Assembly (NCBI RefSeq): GCF_020281205.1
Contig: NZ_JACXZC010000031.1
Coordinates: 1 to 34,713, forward strand
DNA from: Empedobacter stercoris
GTDB lineage: Bacteria; Bacteroidota; Bacteroidia; Flavobacteriales; Weeksellaceae
Length of the DNA stretch: 34,713 bases
Reading direction: 5' to 3'
Each line of letters starts with the position of its first letter. The stretch's first letter is position 1. Positions 11,029 through 19,794 of this stretch are shown piece by piece. The notes beneath the pieces were generated by a model. It did not search any database. It was not told the DNA's origin and was given only the letters and a program-made list of their open reading frames with translations. The translations under genes and the position numbers were made by a program.

Positions 11029-13275
11029 TTATTTTTTAATAATAATTTTCTTTGAGAATTGTTCACTTCCAGTTTCGATAGAAACAATGTAGACTCCGTT
11101 TGGTAGATTAGTTAAATCTAATTGCTGAACTTTAACTGATTTTAAGTTATTTGCATAAACTATTTTTCCAGTTAAATCTGCAACGGTAACTTTCCCTGAT
11201 ATAATTGATTTTGCAAAGTTAACATTAACAATACCATTTGAAGGATTTGGAGAAATTGTCGCTAAATCTTTTGAATTGATCTCAGAAGTTGCCAATTTAT
11301 CAGAAATTTCAAAATCTGAAGCATTCACCGCTAAGAAAACATTATCAATTGCTTTAATCATAATGCGTGCTTCTTTTGTTAACTGGATATCCGAAGGAAC
11401 TGTAAATTCGTATGTACCATTATTTGGTGTTGTTTCTGCTAAGACATAATCAAAGTTTTTACCACCATCTACAGATAATAAAATTTTCACATTTTGTGTG
11501 TCAATTTCATTTGCATCAGTTCCTGCTACATCCCAAGTAATAGTTGCTGGTAAATTATGTGTCCAATGATCTGTTTCAGATTGAGAAGTCACCTTAAATG
11601 GTCCAACATTTTTCACGTTTAAAGTAATATTTTCACGTGCTGTTTGTCCGCCCTTAGGATTATTATCTCTAACTAAAATAGAGAATCTTAACGAACGAGA
11701 TACACTTGGAATTACTTCCCAAGTCATTGGTGTTGGATTTGTTTCGAAAGTTAACTTTCCTTCAACGATGGATTTTAAATTAGGGAAGTATCTATAACTT
11801 TCTGTTGTAGGATTAAGGGATCTAAAAGTAGGTCCTGCTGTATTAGTTGATACTGGCGGTTGTGTTGCGATTTGAGTATCTATTTGTTCCCAGTTATACG
11901 TGATGGCATCTCCGTCTTGATCTGTAGCTTTAGCGTCTAATACAAATGCAGTAGAATGTGGTATACCGTACGATAGCTTATCGATTTGAATTACAGGTTC
12001 ATTATTTCCTGAATCTGTGTTTACCGAACAACTTCCTGCTGCTGAAGTAATAAAAGTGTAGATGTTATTTACACTAACTGTTGAGAAATATGGATCACTA
12101 TTGTTTTGTATATTAGGAGGACAAATACCTGCATAAGCCATAATTGTGCTTCCACTTCCAGGTTCTACAGCTGTTGCTCCAGAACGATTTCCACCACACG
12201 AATTATTGAAAGTATGAGGAGCACCAAATTGATGTCCCATTTCATGTGCTACATAGTCAATATAAAAAGGATCGTTGATAGGAGAATTTAAACCAGTAAC
12301 TCCACCAGCTTTATAAGAACCGCAAGGGCTTTTTAGATAGGCTACTCCGCCACCTCCAGTTGAAAAGACATGACCTACATCGTAATTCTCTACACCAATT
12401 TCTCTATCGATAACAGTTTGGTTTTGCCCCAACATAGTTGATCCGTTATTGTTTGTGTATTCATCAGTAGTAATAAAAACAATTTTATCATTGTTTTCTA
12501 CCAATTCCATTGTTACACCAAATTCTCTTTCATAAACACCATTTACTCTGGTCATTGCTACATTCATAGCAGACATTACAGCAGCTCTTTTTTCTTCTTC
12601 TGTTCCTCCTGCTAATCCAGCTCTATTAAAATGATATCTCGAGTATTCTATTGTCGTAGCAAGCGCTAAGCGGTATTTTCTTAATTTACCATCGGTTGCA
12701 ATTTTATTTACTGGTAGATCATTTGTTATTTGATTGATCAAATTCTGTTGATATACATTATCTGTATGACAGACGAAGTTTGTGTTATCATCAACATTTT
12801 TTCTGCTGTAAGAAATATAAGTAGATAAATCTTCTGTGTATGCATCGATATAAGAAATTTCATTTCCTTTGTTTATCATTGCACTTAAACCATGATAAGG
12901 CGAATAACTAAATCGGATAGTAGATTTTCCGTCAACAGATTTTCCAACATACGATTTAATCATGTTATATTTTTCTTGTAGCTTAGGAGCCATGATTGAT
13001 GATTCTTCTACAAGATATTTCGTTAGTTCACCCGATTCATTCGGAATGTAAACTAAATTTGGTTGATTACTTCCCTTATTTGCTACAGAATTTAAATCGT
13101 TTACTAAACTGCTAACATCTAATTTAAATAATTTAAATTCTTTTGGAACAGTAGATCTTTCTACTAAATTGGTTGGTTGATAATTCTTATTCTTCAATTC
13201 TTGCCAGTGATTAACTTGTGCAAAAAGAGAAGTTCCTCCCATAAGTAGAGATAAGATAATAAATTTTGATTTCAT
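11029..13275 (-). CDS. Secreted M12B-like zinc metalloprotease, T9SS cargo
   Basis: A 748-residue secreted protease. Residues 1-19 are a Sec signal peptide ending at LFAQ. A propeptide-like region follows, then a reprolysin-type catalytic domain with the full zinc motif HEMGHQFGAPH at residues 344-354 (His344, Glu345, His348, His354) and a likely Met-turn near STIMAYAGICPP. Beta-sandwich segments come next (ATDQDGDAITYNWEQ near 450; a second module near 560-650). The last 75 residues, from about ISPNPSNGIVNV to FSKKIIIKK, are a type A T9SS sorting domain that directs passage through the outer membrane. It starts six bases after the small lipoprotein gene. The substrate is unknown. Confidence 0.92.
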   Translation of the reverse strand: MKSKFIILSLLMGGTSLFAQVNHWQELKNKNYQPTNLVERSTVPKEFKLFKLDVSSLVNDLNSVANKGSNQPNLVYIPNESGELTKYLVEESSIMAPKLQEKYNMIKSYVGKSVDGKSTIRFSYSPYHGLSAMINKGNEISYIDAYTEDLSTYISYSRKNVDDNTNFVCHTDNVYQQNLINQITNDLPVNKIATDGKLRKYRLALATTIEYSRYHFNRAGLAGGTEEEKRAAVMSAMNVAMTRVNGVYEREFGVTMELVENNDKIVFITTDEYTNNNGSTMLGQNQTVIDREIGVENYDVGHVFSTGGGGVAYLKSPCGSYKAGGVTGLNSPINDPFYIDYVAHEMGHQFGAPHTFNNSCGGNRSGATAVEPGSGSTIMAYAGICPPNIQNNSDPYFSTVSVNNIYTFITSAAGSCSVNTDSGNNEPVIQIDKLSYGIPHSTAFVLDAKATDQDGDAITYNWEQIDTQIATQPPVSTNTAGPTFRSLNPTTESYRYFPNLKSIVEGKLTFETNPTPMTWEVIPSVSRSLRFSILVRDNNPKGGQTARENITLNVKNVGPFKVTSQSETDHWTHNLPATITWDVAGTDANEIDTQNVKILLSVDGGKNFDYVLAETTPNNGTYEFTVPSDIQLTKEARIMIKAIDNVFLAVNASDFEISDKLATSEINSKDLATISPNPSNGIVNVNFAKSIISGKVTVADLTGKIVYANNLKSVKVQQLDLTNLPNGVYIVSIETGSEQFSKKIIIKK

Positions 13276-13281
13276 AAATTT

Positions 13282-13704
13282 TTAATATTCAAGTGTTAAA
13301 TAATTAATTTCTTTTGGAATTTCTATAAATAATAAGTTGACAGATTTGTCAGCTTCATCTTTAATTTTCTCTAATTTTAAAATGTTTTTTTTAGAAACAT
13401 TTTTTAACTCTAAGATTTCATAACGTTCAATATCTGCTTTACAAATAACGGCTACATTTTTGGTTGTAAAGTCTATAATTTCTAAAGGCGAATTTCTTTC
13501 TCCAGGAACAATTAATGATTTTTGAAACGTGTCAAAATCTTTCATGTTTGTGAAAACGTTAATTTCATTTTTACAGCCATTTCTGTCAAAAGCAATTCTA
13601 AAAACATTTAATTCATCTTTAGAAATTGTTTTTAAAACCTTTTGTTGTCCGCAACCAATAAGAAAAATAGATATTAATATTATAAGAAAGTAATAGTGCT
13701 TCAT
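13282..13704 (-). CDS. Small lipoprotein, possible PrcB-like partner of the protease
   Basis: A 140-residue protein with a lipoprotein signal peptide: hydrophobic residues 5-16 and lipobox LIGC with Cys18. The mature part is small and mixed alpha/beta, and IDFTTKNVAVICKADIERY followed by alternating strands loosely recalls the C-terminal domain of PrcB, a lipoprotein that partners a surface protease in treponemes. This resemblance is weak and unverified. It is encoded immediately before the metalloprotease with a six-base gap, so the two are almost certainly cotranscribed. A role in anchoring, maturing or inhibiting the protease is only an inference. Confidence 0.6.
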   Translation of the reverse strand: MKHYYFLIILISIFLIGCGQQKVLKTISKDELNVFRIAFDRNGCKNEINVFTNMKDFDTFQKSLIVPGERNSPLEIIDFTTKNVAVICKADIERYEILELKNVSKKNILKLEKIKDEADKSVNLLFIEIPKEINYLTLEY

Positions 13705-13750
13705 ATTGAATGTTTAAAACTAAATTAAGAATAATAATTTAATTTGAAGT

Positions 13751-13785
13751 AAAAAAAAGCGAATCAGTTATCTGATTCGCTTTTT
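13751..13785 (-). terminator. secG operon terminator
   Basis: A perfect stem, AAAAAGCGAATCAG with CTGATTCGCTTTTT around TTAT, lies between secG and the lipoprotein gene. It shows that the lipoprotein-protease pair is a separate transcription unit from the secG operon. Confidence 0.9.
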
Positions 13786-13808
13786 GATCTATGTTTTTTC
13801 TAAAAAAA

Positions 13809-14159
13809 TTACTTCACTGGTTGAGCTGGTAATTGATTTTGACTTGCTCCGTCTTGTGTTGGTTGCGTTGGTAAATTATTAGCTGGTGCCGTTACATTTG
13901 GTTTAATAGGTTTTATTGCATTTGGATTCTCGTGTGTAATTCCTGCTCCAATTATTAAAACAATAACAGCGATAAATAATCCCCAAGTTGTATTGTCTAA
14001 GAATTTATTTGTTCTTTGAACTCCAAACATTTGGCTTCCTCCTCCGCCACCAAAAGTAGAAGATAATCCACCTCCTTTAGGGTTTTGAGATAATACAATT
14101 AATACTAATAATATACATAAAATCATGATCATAATCATGAAAAACTGAAATAGTCCCAT
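13809..14159 (-). CDS. secG: Protein-export membrane protein SecG
   Basis: Small accessory subunit of the SecYEG translocon in the inner membrane. The 116-residue protein has two transmembrane helices (about 4-24 and 57-75) separated by the Gly-rich cytoplasmic loop NPKGGGLSSTFGGGGG and QMFGVQRTNKFLDNTTW, which are SecG hallmarks. A Pro-, Asn- and Gln-rich C-terminal tail of about 35 residues is longer than in Escherichia coli. It is the last gene of the operon starting at 17133, five bases after the acidic TPR gene. Confidence 0.92.
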   Translation of the reverse strand: MGLFQFFMIMIMILCILLVLIVLSQNPKGGGLSSTFGGGGGSQMFGVQRTNKFLDNTTWGLFIAVIVLIIGAGITHENPNAIKPIKPNVTAPANNLPTQPTQDGASQNQLPAQPVK

Positions 14160-14163
14160 TTTA

Positions 14164-15327
14164 TTATTTAGAGTTTTTTAAATTTTCAATTTCTTTAATT
14201 CGATTTGCAAATAAACTATTTTTTTCTGGATATTTCAAAATTAATATCTTATAAGCTTTAATTGCCTTATCATATTTTTTTTGCTCAATGTAAATTTGAG
14301 CCAAGGTTTCGGTCATCAAATCCGAATATTCTTCTGTGTTTTGAACAAAATTTGATGGGGTATTAGCTGGCGTAATATCTGTTTTTTTCATCGGAACGAT
14401 TTTTGGATTTTTTTCCAAAAAGTCGTCAATCAACTTATATTTTATTTCTCGTTCAGCAATTTCTTGTTCTTCTTCAATCTCTTTTTGAGTTTTTGATTGA
14501 GAAGGAACTTTTTTTAACCAATCGGTAAAAGAAAACGTTGATTCTGAGTTATTATTTTCTCCAATTTCAACTTTCTGATCATTTACTTCTGGTTTCGATT
14601 CTTCGATAACTTCAATTGTTTTAACTAAAATTTCTACCTCATTTTTGACAGAATTATTTTCAATTAGTTCTATTTCAGAAGTTTGTTGTACAGCATTTGC
14701 AATATCATTTATTGAAGTTTTATCTTCTTTAGAAGTCGAAATTTCTACCACTTCGTTTGTGATTTCAGCGACTTCGTTTAGTTCATCTTCCGAAATAATA
14801 TCAACCACATGATCTGTTCTCAATTCAGATTCTTCGGTATCATTTTCGATCATTTCATCAACAATATCTTCATTGACATCGTCGGAATTATCTTTAGAAA
14901 TGATTTCAGTATTATTGACAAATTGCTCTCTGTTTTCTTCTATATTCTCATCAGTTACTTCGGTTGTATCGTTGTTTTGTTCAACAATTTTAGCTGTAGA
15001 TTCATCTGAACTAACTTCAGAATTGATTTTATTTTCAACTAATTCTTCTACTTTTTCGTCTTCAATAATCAAAGGGATTGTTTCTGTTTCTTTTTTTATT
15101 GGTTCAGAATTGATGTAATGATATAAATCGACACGATTACTACTTTGAATTGATGTTTTGTTTAAATAATCTTCAAAAGATGGATGATTTTCTTTTTTTA
15201 AACCATAAAGTAACAAAGCACGTAAAGTATAAAAATAAGGATATTTTTCCACTTCTTTTTTTAGAAGAGGAATGTCCGATTTCTCAACTTCGTACGGATG
15301 TGCTACTAAATATTCAATTCTAGTCAT
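14164..15327 (-). CDS. Acidic TPR-containing protein of unknown function
   Basis: A 387-residue protein with no signal peptide or membrane segment. Residues 1-75 form a helical, basic-to-neutral N-terminal domain (IEYLVAHPYEVEKSDIPLL). Residues about 80-255 are a low-complexity, strongly acidic linker rich in Glu, Asp, Asn, Val and Ile. The last 70 residues contain a TPR-like pair of helices (LAQIYIEQKKYDKAIKAYKIL) followed by LKYPEKN. The architecture suggests a protein-binding adaptor with a flexible spacer. Its fixed place between lptE and secG points to envelope assembly or export, but no function is known to me. Confidence 0.7.
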   Translation of the reverse strand: MTRIEYLVAHPYEVEKSDIPLLKKEVEKYPYFYTLRALLLYGLKKENHPSFEDYLNKTSIQSSNRVDLYHYINSEPIKKETETIPLIIEDEKVEELVENKINSEVSSDESTAKIVEQNNDTTEVTDENIEENREQFVNNTEIISKDNSDDVNEDIVDEMIENDTEESELRTDHVVDIISEDELNEVAEITNEVVEISTSKEDKTSINDIANAVQQTSEIELIENNSVKNEVEILVKTIEVIEESKPEVNDQKVEIGENNNSESTFSFTDWLKKVPSQSKTQKEIEEEQEIAEREIKYKLIDDFLEKNPKIVPMKKTDITPANTPSNFVQNTEEYSDLMTETLAQIYIEQKKYDKAIKAYKILILKYPEKNSLFANRIKEIENLKNSK

Positions 15328-15350
15328 TGCTCAAATATAAGGTTATTTTT

Positions 15351-15860
15351 TTACCAATCCATCGCAATCGACGCAAAAACTTGGTCGCGAATATCATCAA
15401 TAATTAAAGGAACAATTGACGATTCTACTGCACTTAGCATTGCGTTTCCGTCATATAATTGGAAAGCAGAAAATGTTCTGTCGTAGCTTTTTGATTCTTC
15501 TTTATTGTTGATGTATCGTACTTTTACATAAATCGTCAAACGGTTTTTCGCTGCAATATCATTCGATTGAATTGCTTCTGGAACAACGTCATATCCCGTA
15601 ATTTCACCTTCGATAATTAAATCAGAATTTTCGTTCGAATTTAATTTTAATTTCGTTCTACTTCTGAAAATATCTTGAATAGCAATTGTTAAATCTTGAC
15701 TTAACGTGGGATTTTGTTGCGGTGCATAATTCGGAAAAGTAGCGACGTAAATTGTGTTCCAATCTGGTTGAATTGCAGCTCCTGAAAGCGAATATTTTAT
15801 ACAACCTGTTAAACTAAAAATAGCAAAAATGCTAAGAATAACTTGTTTTAATTTGTTCAT
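15351..15860 (-). CDS. lptE: LptE-like LPS-assembly lipoprotein
   Basis: A 169-residue lipoprotein with signal peptide and lipobox SLTGC (Cys20). The mature sequence begins with IKYSLSGAAI and contains TIYVATFPNYAPQ and LIIEGEITGYDV, followed by alternating strands ending in IAMDW. This pattern matches the LptE family of Bacteroidota, the plug of the LptD channel that inserts lipopolysaccharide in the outer membrane. The start lies two bases after the stop of the sigma-54 regulator, so the genes are coupled. The assignment rests on motif recall and context and should be checked structurally. Confidence 0.8.
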   Translation of the reverse strand: MNKLKQVILSIFAIFSLTGCIKYSLSGAAIQPDWNTIYVATFPNYAPQQNPTLSQDLTIAIQDIFRSRTKLKLNSNENSDLIIEGEITGYDVVPEAIQSNDIAAKNRLTIYVKVRYINNKEESKSYDRTFSAFQLYDGNAMLSAVESSIVPLIIDDIRDQVFASIAMDW

Positions 15861-15861
15861 A

Positions 15862-17133
15862 TTACAAATGATATTGTTTGATTTTACGGTACAATGTACG
15901 CTCAGAAATTCCTAATTCGTCAGCAGCCATTTTGCGTTTGCCTTTGTGTTTTTCTAATGCCAATTTGATCATTTCTTTTTCATTATCTTGTAAAGAAAGC
16001 GATTCTGGCTCCTCAATTGGACTTACATCATACACGTCGTTCGAATAATCGTATTGTGGTTGTTGATATGCAGGTGCTTTTGAAGGTGAATTTGTTGGAA
16101 CTAAATTATAGTGATTTGGAACAAAATCTTCTTCCGTATCGCTTTGATCTTGGTAAACACGTTGAATCAATTCTTGTGTGTTGCCATTAAAATCATCGAC
16201 ATCTTTGTGTTTAATCAAATCTAAAGTTAATGCACGCAAATCGTTCAAATCTTTTTTCATATCCAATAAAACCTTGAACAATAATTCACGTTCCATAAAA
16301 TCAGAAGAACTTCCGTCTTTTGATTTATTTGTAACCGTTAACATATTTGAATTATTAGGTAATAATTCGATGATTTTCTCTAACGAAATCACACGTTCTT
16401 TTTCTATGACCGAAACCTGTTCAGCAAAATTTCGTAATTGACGAACATTTCCTGGCCAAGGATAATTTGCAATATAATTTTGAGCTTCTGGCGATAGCTC
16501 GATGTGTGGCATTCTATATTTATTCGCAAAATCTGAAGCGAATTTTCGAAACAATAAATTAATATCTTCTTTGCGTTCGCGTAAAGCAGGAATATCAATT
16601 TGAACAGTATTTAATCGATAATATAAATCTTCTCGAAATTTTCCTTTTTCAACTGCTTCTTTTAGTTTTACATTGGTTGCTGCAACAACACGAACATTGG
16701 TTTTCTGCAATTCAGAAGAACCAACTTTCATAAATTCACCAGACTCTAAAATACGTAACAAACGTACTTGCGTTGCTAAAGGTAATTCACCAACTTCATC
16801 TAAGAAAATTGTTCCACCATCAGCAACTTCAAAGTACCCTTTTCTCGTTTGAGTAGCTCCAGTAAACGCTCCTTTTTCATGCCCAAATAATTCAGAATCG
16901 ATTGTTCCTTCTGGAATTGCACCACAGTTTACAGCAATATAATTGTTGTGTTTTCGAGCAGATTGATTGTGAATAATTTTTGGAATAAACTCTTTACCAA
17001 CACCACTTTCTCCGATTACAAGAACAGAAATGTCGGTAGGTGCAACCTGAACGGCTTTTTCTAAAGCGCGATTCAAGGCTACATTATTTCCAATGATTCC
17101 AAAACGTTGTTTGATTGTTTGTAAAGAATCCAT
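15862..17133 (-). CDS. Sigma-54-type AAA+ transcriptional regulator without receiver domain
   Basis: A 423-residue enhancer-binding-type protein. The AAA+ domain starts almost at the N-terminus: Walker A GESGVGKE at residues 41-48, the sigma-54 contact loop GAFTGA at 88-93, Walker B GGTIFLDEVGELP at 106-118, and sensor II NVRQLRNFAEQ near 228. A Gln/Pro/Tyr-rich linker follows (about 290-375), then a Fis-type helix-turn-helix, KRKMAADELGISERTLYRKIKQ, at the C-terminus. There is no receiver, GAF or PAS domain, so activity must be controlled by level, by the linker or by a partner. It leads the lptE-TPR-secG operon. Target genes are unknown. Confidence 0.9.
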   Translation of the reverse strand: MDSLQTIKQRFGIIGNNVALNRALEKAVQVAPTDISVLVIGESGVGKEFIPKIIHNQSARKHNNYIAVNCGAIPEGTIDSELFGHEKGAFTGATQTRKGYFEVADGGTIFLDEVGELPLATQVRLLRILESGEFMKVGSSELQKTNVRVVAATNVKLKEAVEKGKFREDLYYRLNTVQIDIPALRERKEDINLLFRKFASDFANKYRMPHIELSPEAQNYIANYPWPGNVRQLRNFAEQVSVIEKERVISLEKIIELLPNNSNMLTVTNKSKDGSSSDFMERELLFKVLLDMKKDLNDLRALTLDLIKHKDVDDFNGNTQELIQRVYQDQSDTEEDFVPNHYNLVPTNSPSKAPAYQQPQYDYSNDVYDVSPIEEPESLSLQDNEKEMIKLALEKHKGKRKMAADELGISERTLYRKIKQYHL

Positions 17134-17319
17134 GTTTTATTTTTTTAGGTTTTTGAAAAATGATCTATCAAATTTCAATTATTGTCTTATTAAAACCGTC
17201 ATTTTGGGTAAAAATCTATTCTCGATACAATTTTTAATCATTTCATTAATAAAAATCACTCGAATTGACGAATTTTATTGTTGTATATAATTGATAGATT
17301 GATTTTTAAAAAGAATTAA

Positions 17320-18765
17320 TTATCCTTCAATCATTTCACCAATTAAGGTTGCGGTTGTACAGCTATTTGCTTTTACGTTGACAAAATCTCCAACTTTAGT
17401 TCCTTCGACTTTAGGGAATACTAAAACTGCATTTTGGGTATTGCGTCCGTACCAGAAATTTTCGTCACGTTTAGAATTTCCTTCAATTAATACTTCATGT
17501 ACTTTTCCTACATAAGCATTCATACGTTCAGCAGAATGTTTTTGTTGCATTTCGATGATTTCTTGTAATCGACGTTTTTTATCTTCTGGTAGAACATCAT
17601 CTGGCATTTTTTTGTGTGCAGGTGTTCCTGGACGTTCAGAATAAGCGAACATATAACCGAAATCATATTTCACATATTCCATTAATGATAAAGTATCTTG
17701 ATGTTCTTCCTCTGTTTCTCCACAGAAACCTGCAATCATATCATGAGATAAAGCACAATCTGGAACGATGCGTCGAATTTTATCAATTAATTCGAAATAC
17801 TCTTCACGCGTGTGTTGACGATTCATACGTTCTAAAACAGTTGTAGAACCTGATTGAACAGGTAAGTGAATGTATTTACAAATATTCTTATGTTTCGCCA
17901 TCATTTCTAATACACCTTCTTCCATATCTTGTGGATTAGAAGTAGAAAAACGTAAACGAATGTTAGGAAATTGCGTTGCAACCATGTCTAATAATTGTGC
18001 AAAATCTACTGCTGTTGCTTTCTGAATGTCTGTTGCATTTTTGAAATCTTTTTTTGGTCCTCCACCATACCATAAATATGAATCGACGTTTTGACCTAAA
18101 AGTGTGATTTCTTTGTATCCATTTTCTGCTAATTCTTTACACTCATTTAAGATAGAATGTGGATCACGAGATCGTTCACGACCACGAGTAAAAGGAACAA
18201 CACAGAATGTACACATGTTATCGCAACCACGAGTAATCGTAACGAAAGCAGTTACGCCGTTTCCTCCTAAACGAACAGGAGAAATTTCTGCATACGTTTC
18301 TTCTTTTGATAATTGTACATTTACTGCATCACGACCATCTTCTACATCATTCAGTAAATTTGGTAAATCACGGTATGCATCTGGTCCAACAACGATATCA
18401 ACTAAATGTTCTTCTTCAAGAAATTTATGTTTTAATCGTTCCGCCATACAACCTAAAACACCAATTTTAAGACTTGGATTTTGTTTTTTGATGGCGTTCA
18501 AAGTTGCCAAACGTTTACGAACAGTTTGTTCTGCTTTCTCTCGAATAGAACATGTATTTAATAAGATTAAATCTGCTTCGTCAACTTTTTGTGTTGTTTG
18601 GTAACCTTCGTTATTTAGAATAGAGGCAACGATTTCACTATCTGAGAAATTCATTTGACATCCGTAACTTTCTAAGAATAATTTCTTTGTAGCATTACGT
18701 GTAGGAGCAGTCATCAAAGCTTCTCCTTGTCTTGCTTCATCTATATGTTTTTCTTCTGTATGCAT
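17320..18765 (-). CDS. miaB: tRNA-2-methylthio-N6-dimethylallyladenosine synthase
   Basis: Radical-SAM methylthiotransferase that converts i6A37 to ms2i6A37 in tRNAs reading UNN codons. The 481-residue protein has the full set: N-terminal MTTase domain with Cys36, Cys72 and Cys106 for one 4Fe-4S cluster, the radical SAM motif CDNMCTFC (Cys181, Cys185, Cys188), and a C-terminal TRAM domain. The first 25 residues precede the conserved core, and Met18 is a possible alternative start. Its promoter box is at 18789-18796. The sigma-54 regulator gene follows 186 bases downstream on the same strand. Confidence 0.96.
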   Translation of the reverse strand: MHTEEKHIDEARQGEALMTAPTRNATKKLFLESYGCQMNFSDSEIVASILNNEGYQTTQKVDEADLILLNTCSIREKAEQTVRKRLATLNAIKKQNPSLKIGVLGCMAERLKHKFLEEEHLVDIVVGPDAYRDLPNLLNDVEDGRDAVNVQLSKEETYAEISPVRLGGNGVTAFVTITRGCDNMCTFCVVPFTRGRERSRDPHSILNECKELAENGYKEITLLGQNVDSYLWYGGGPKKDFKNATDIQKATAVDFAQLLDMVATQFPNIRLRFSTSNPQDMEEGVLEMMAKHKNICKYIHLPVQSGSTTVLERMNRQHTREEYFELIDKIRRIVPDCALSHDMIAGFCGETEEEHQDTLSLMEYVKYDFGYMFAYSERPGTPAHKKMPDDVLPEDKKRRLQEIIEMQQKHSAERMNAYVGKVHEVLIEGNSKRDENFWYGRNTQNAVLVFPKVEGTKVGDFVNVKANSCTTATLIGEMIEG

Positions 18766-18788
18766 TCTAAAATGGATATTTTATCGTG

Positions 18789-18796
18789 CAAAAATA
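18789..18796 (-). promoter_or_regulatory. miaB promoter -7 box
   Basis: The minus strand reads TATTTTTG, an exact TAnnTTTG match, 24 bases before the miaB start. No clear -33 TTTG is found. Confidence 0.55.
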
Positions 18797-18832
18797 ATAA
18801 AACTATGTGACATATTGGCAGTAAATTTTTCT

Positions 18833-18862
18833 TTTGCATTTTATTAACATTTTGTAGATTTG
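18833..18862 (+). promoter_or_regulatory. Promoter of the membrane-protein gene at 18891
   Basis: TTTG at 18833-18836 and TAGATTTG at 18855-18862 are separated by 18 bases, a good fit to the Bacteroidota housekeeping promoter. The -7 box is 28 bases before the ATG. It is back to back with the miaB promoter. Confidence 0.75.
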
Positions 18863-18890
18863 AGAAAACGAAATACTTAAAAAAACAAAT

Positions 18891-19709
18891 ATGGATAAGA
18901 GAGTACAAGATCGAATAGAAGAAAAGCTTCAGAATGGTTTTCAGCTAAAAGCTGGTCAAGTTGTTGAAAAAGCGGGAGATATTTTTAAAGGAATTGCAGG
19001 TTATGCGATTTTAGCGGTGTTAATTTATTTTATCACTTTGTGGATTTTAAATATGTTGGTAGGACTTGTTTTTCCTATTTCTATGGATGAAGAGGAGATT
19101 CAAGCAATTGCAAGTAGTGGTGATCCGGAAGCTGTAATGGAAATGTACCAAGAAATTTTTTCGAGCACTTCTGCAATGGTGTCTATTTTCTTGACGAATA
19201 TTTTATCAGCTGTTTTGTATCCAGTATTATATAGTATTTATACAATGGCTTATAAATATGATTATAAAAAGAATCCAGAATTGAGTGATATTTTTATTCA
19301 TTACAAAGATGGAAAGTTCTTGAATCTTTTTCTTGTTACATTAGTCGTTCAAATTGTAGGTAGTATTGGGTTAACGTTATGTTTAGTTCCAGGTTTTATT
19401 GTTTATACGATGTGGATGTTAGCAGTTCCATTAATTATTTTTGCATCAGCTGATGTAAAAGAAGCCTTAAATTATAGTATGAAGTTAGCTTTCAAAAACT
19501 TTGGAAGTTTCTTTGTTGTCTTATTATTAGGAATAGCAATTATAATTCTTGGTTTTATTTTATGTTGTGTAGGACTTATTCCAGCAATTCCATTTGTGTA
19601 CGTGATGATGTATATACTGTATAGGGAAGTGGTTGGTTTTGACGATCAACAATCAGAAATAGAACAAATCGGAACAGATATTTATAAGGACAATCCTTAT
19701 ATGAAATAG
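18891..19709 (+). CDS. Multi-pass membrane protein, GPDPase-membrane-domain/YciC-like
   Basis: A 272-residue inner-membrane protein with about five or six hydrophobic segments (about 37-63, 92-118, 140-165, 170-190, 203-240). The segment LVPGFIVYTMWMLAVPLIIFASADVKEALNYS resembles the domain found in YciC-like and GPDPase membrane-domain proteins, in which a Pro-rich helix precedes a W-x-F/A-x-P motif. An acidic loop separates the first two helices. No catalytic residues are apparent. It has its own promoter and is followed by a terminator before topA. Function unknown. Confidence 0.65.
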   Translation: MDKRVQDRIEEKLQNGFQLKAGQVVEKAGDIFKGIAGYAILAVLIYFITLWILNMLVGLVFPISMDEEEIQAIASSGDPEAVMEMYQEIFSSTSAMVSIFLTNILSAVLYPVLYSIYTMAYKYDYKKNPELSDIFIHYKDGKFLNLFLVTLVVQIVGSIGLTLCLVPGFIVYTMWMLAVPLIIFASADVKEALNYSMKLAFKNFGSFFVVLLLGIAIIILGFILCCVGLIPAIPFVYVMMYILYREVVGFDDQQSEIEQIGTDIYKDNPYMK

Positions 19710-19719
19710 ATAAAATTAT

Positions 19720-19759
19720 GGAGCAGTTGAAAATCATTTTTGGCTGCTTCATTTTTTTG
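19720..19759 (+). terminator. Terminator before topA
   Basis: GGAGCAG pairs with CTGCTTC (one G-U pair), with AAAAT/ATTTTT extending inside the loop, followed by a seven-base T run. It lies ten bases after the upstream gene's stop. Confidence 0.7.
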
Positions 19760-19771
19760 TTATTAATTTTG
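19737..19771 (+). promoter_or_regulatory. topA promoter
   Basis: TTTTTG (19737-19742), 21 bases, then TAATTTTG (19764-19771) fits the Bacteroidota promoter. It overlaps the preceding terminator hairpin and is 23 bases before the topA ATG. Confidence 0.6.
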
Positions 19772-19794
19772 CAGAAATTTTTTAAGAAAACAAT

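Noticed and set aside
14809-15118. Plus-strand Ser/Phe-rich frames opposite the acidic TPR gene
   Set aside because: They are the complement of a Glu/Asp-rich low-complexity region, with no independent evidence of coding.
17134-17319. Hidden gene or promoter between miaB and the sigma-54 regulator
   Set aside because: The only open frame (plus strand, 65 codons) is Phe/Ile-rich and reaches into the regulator gene; no exact TAnnTTTG box with a -33 element was found.
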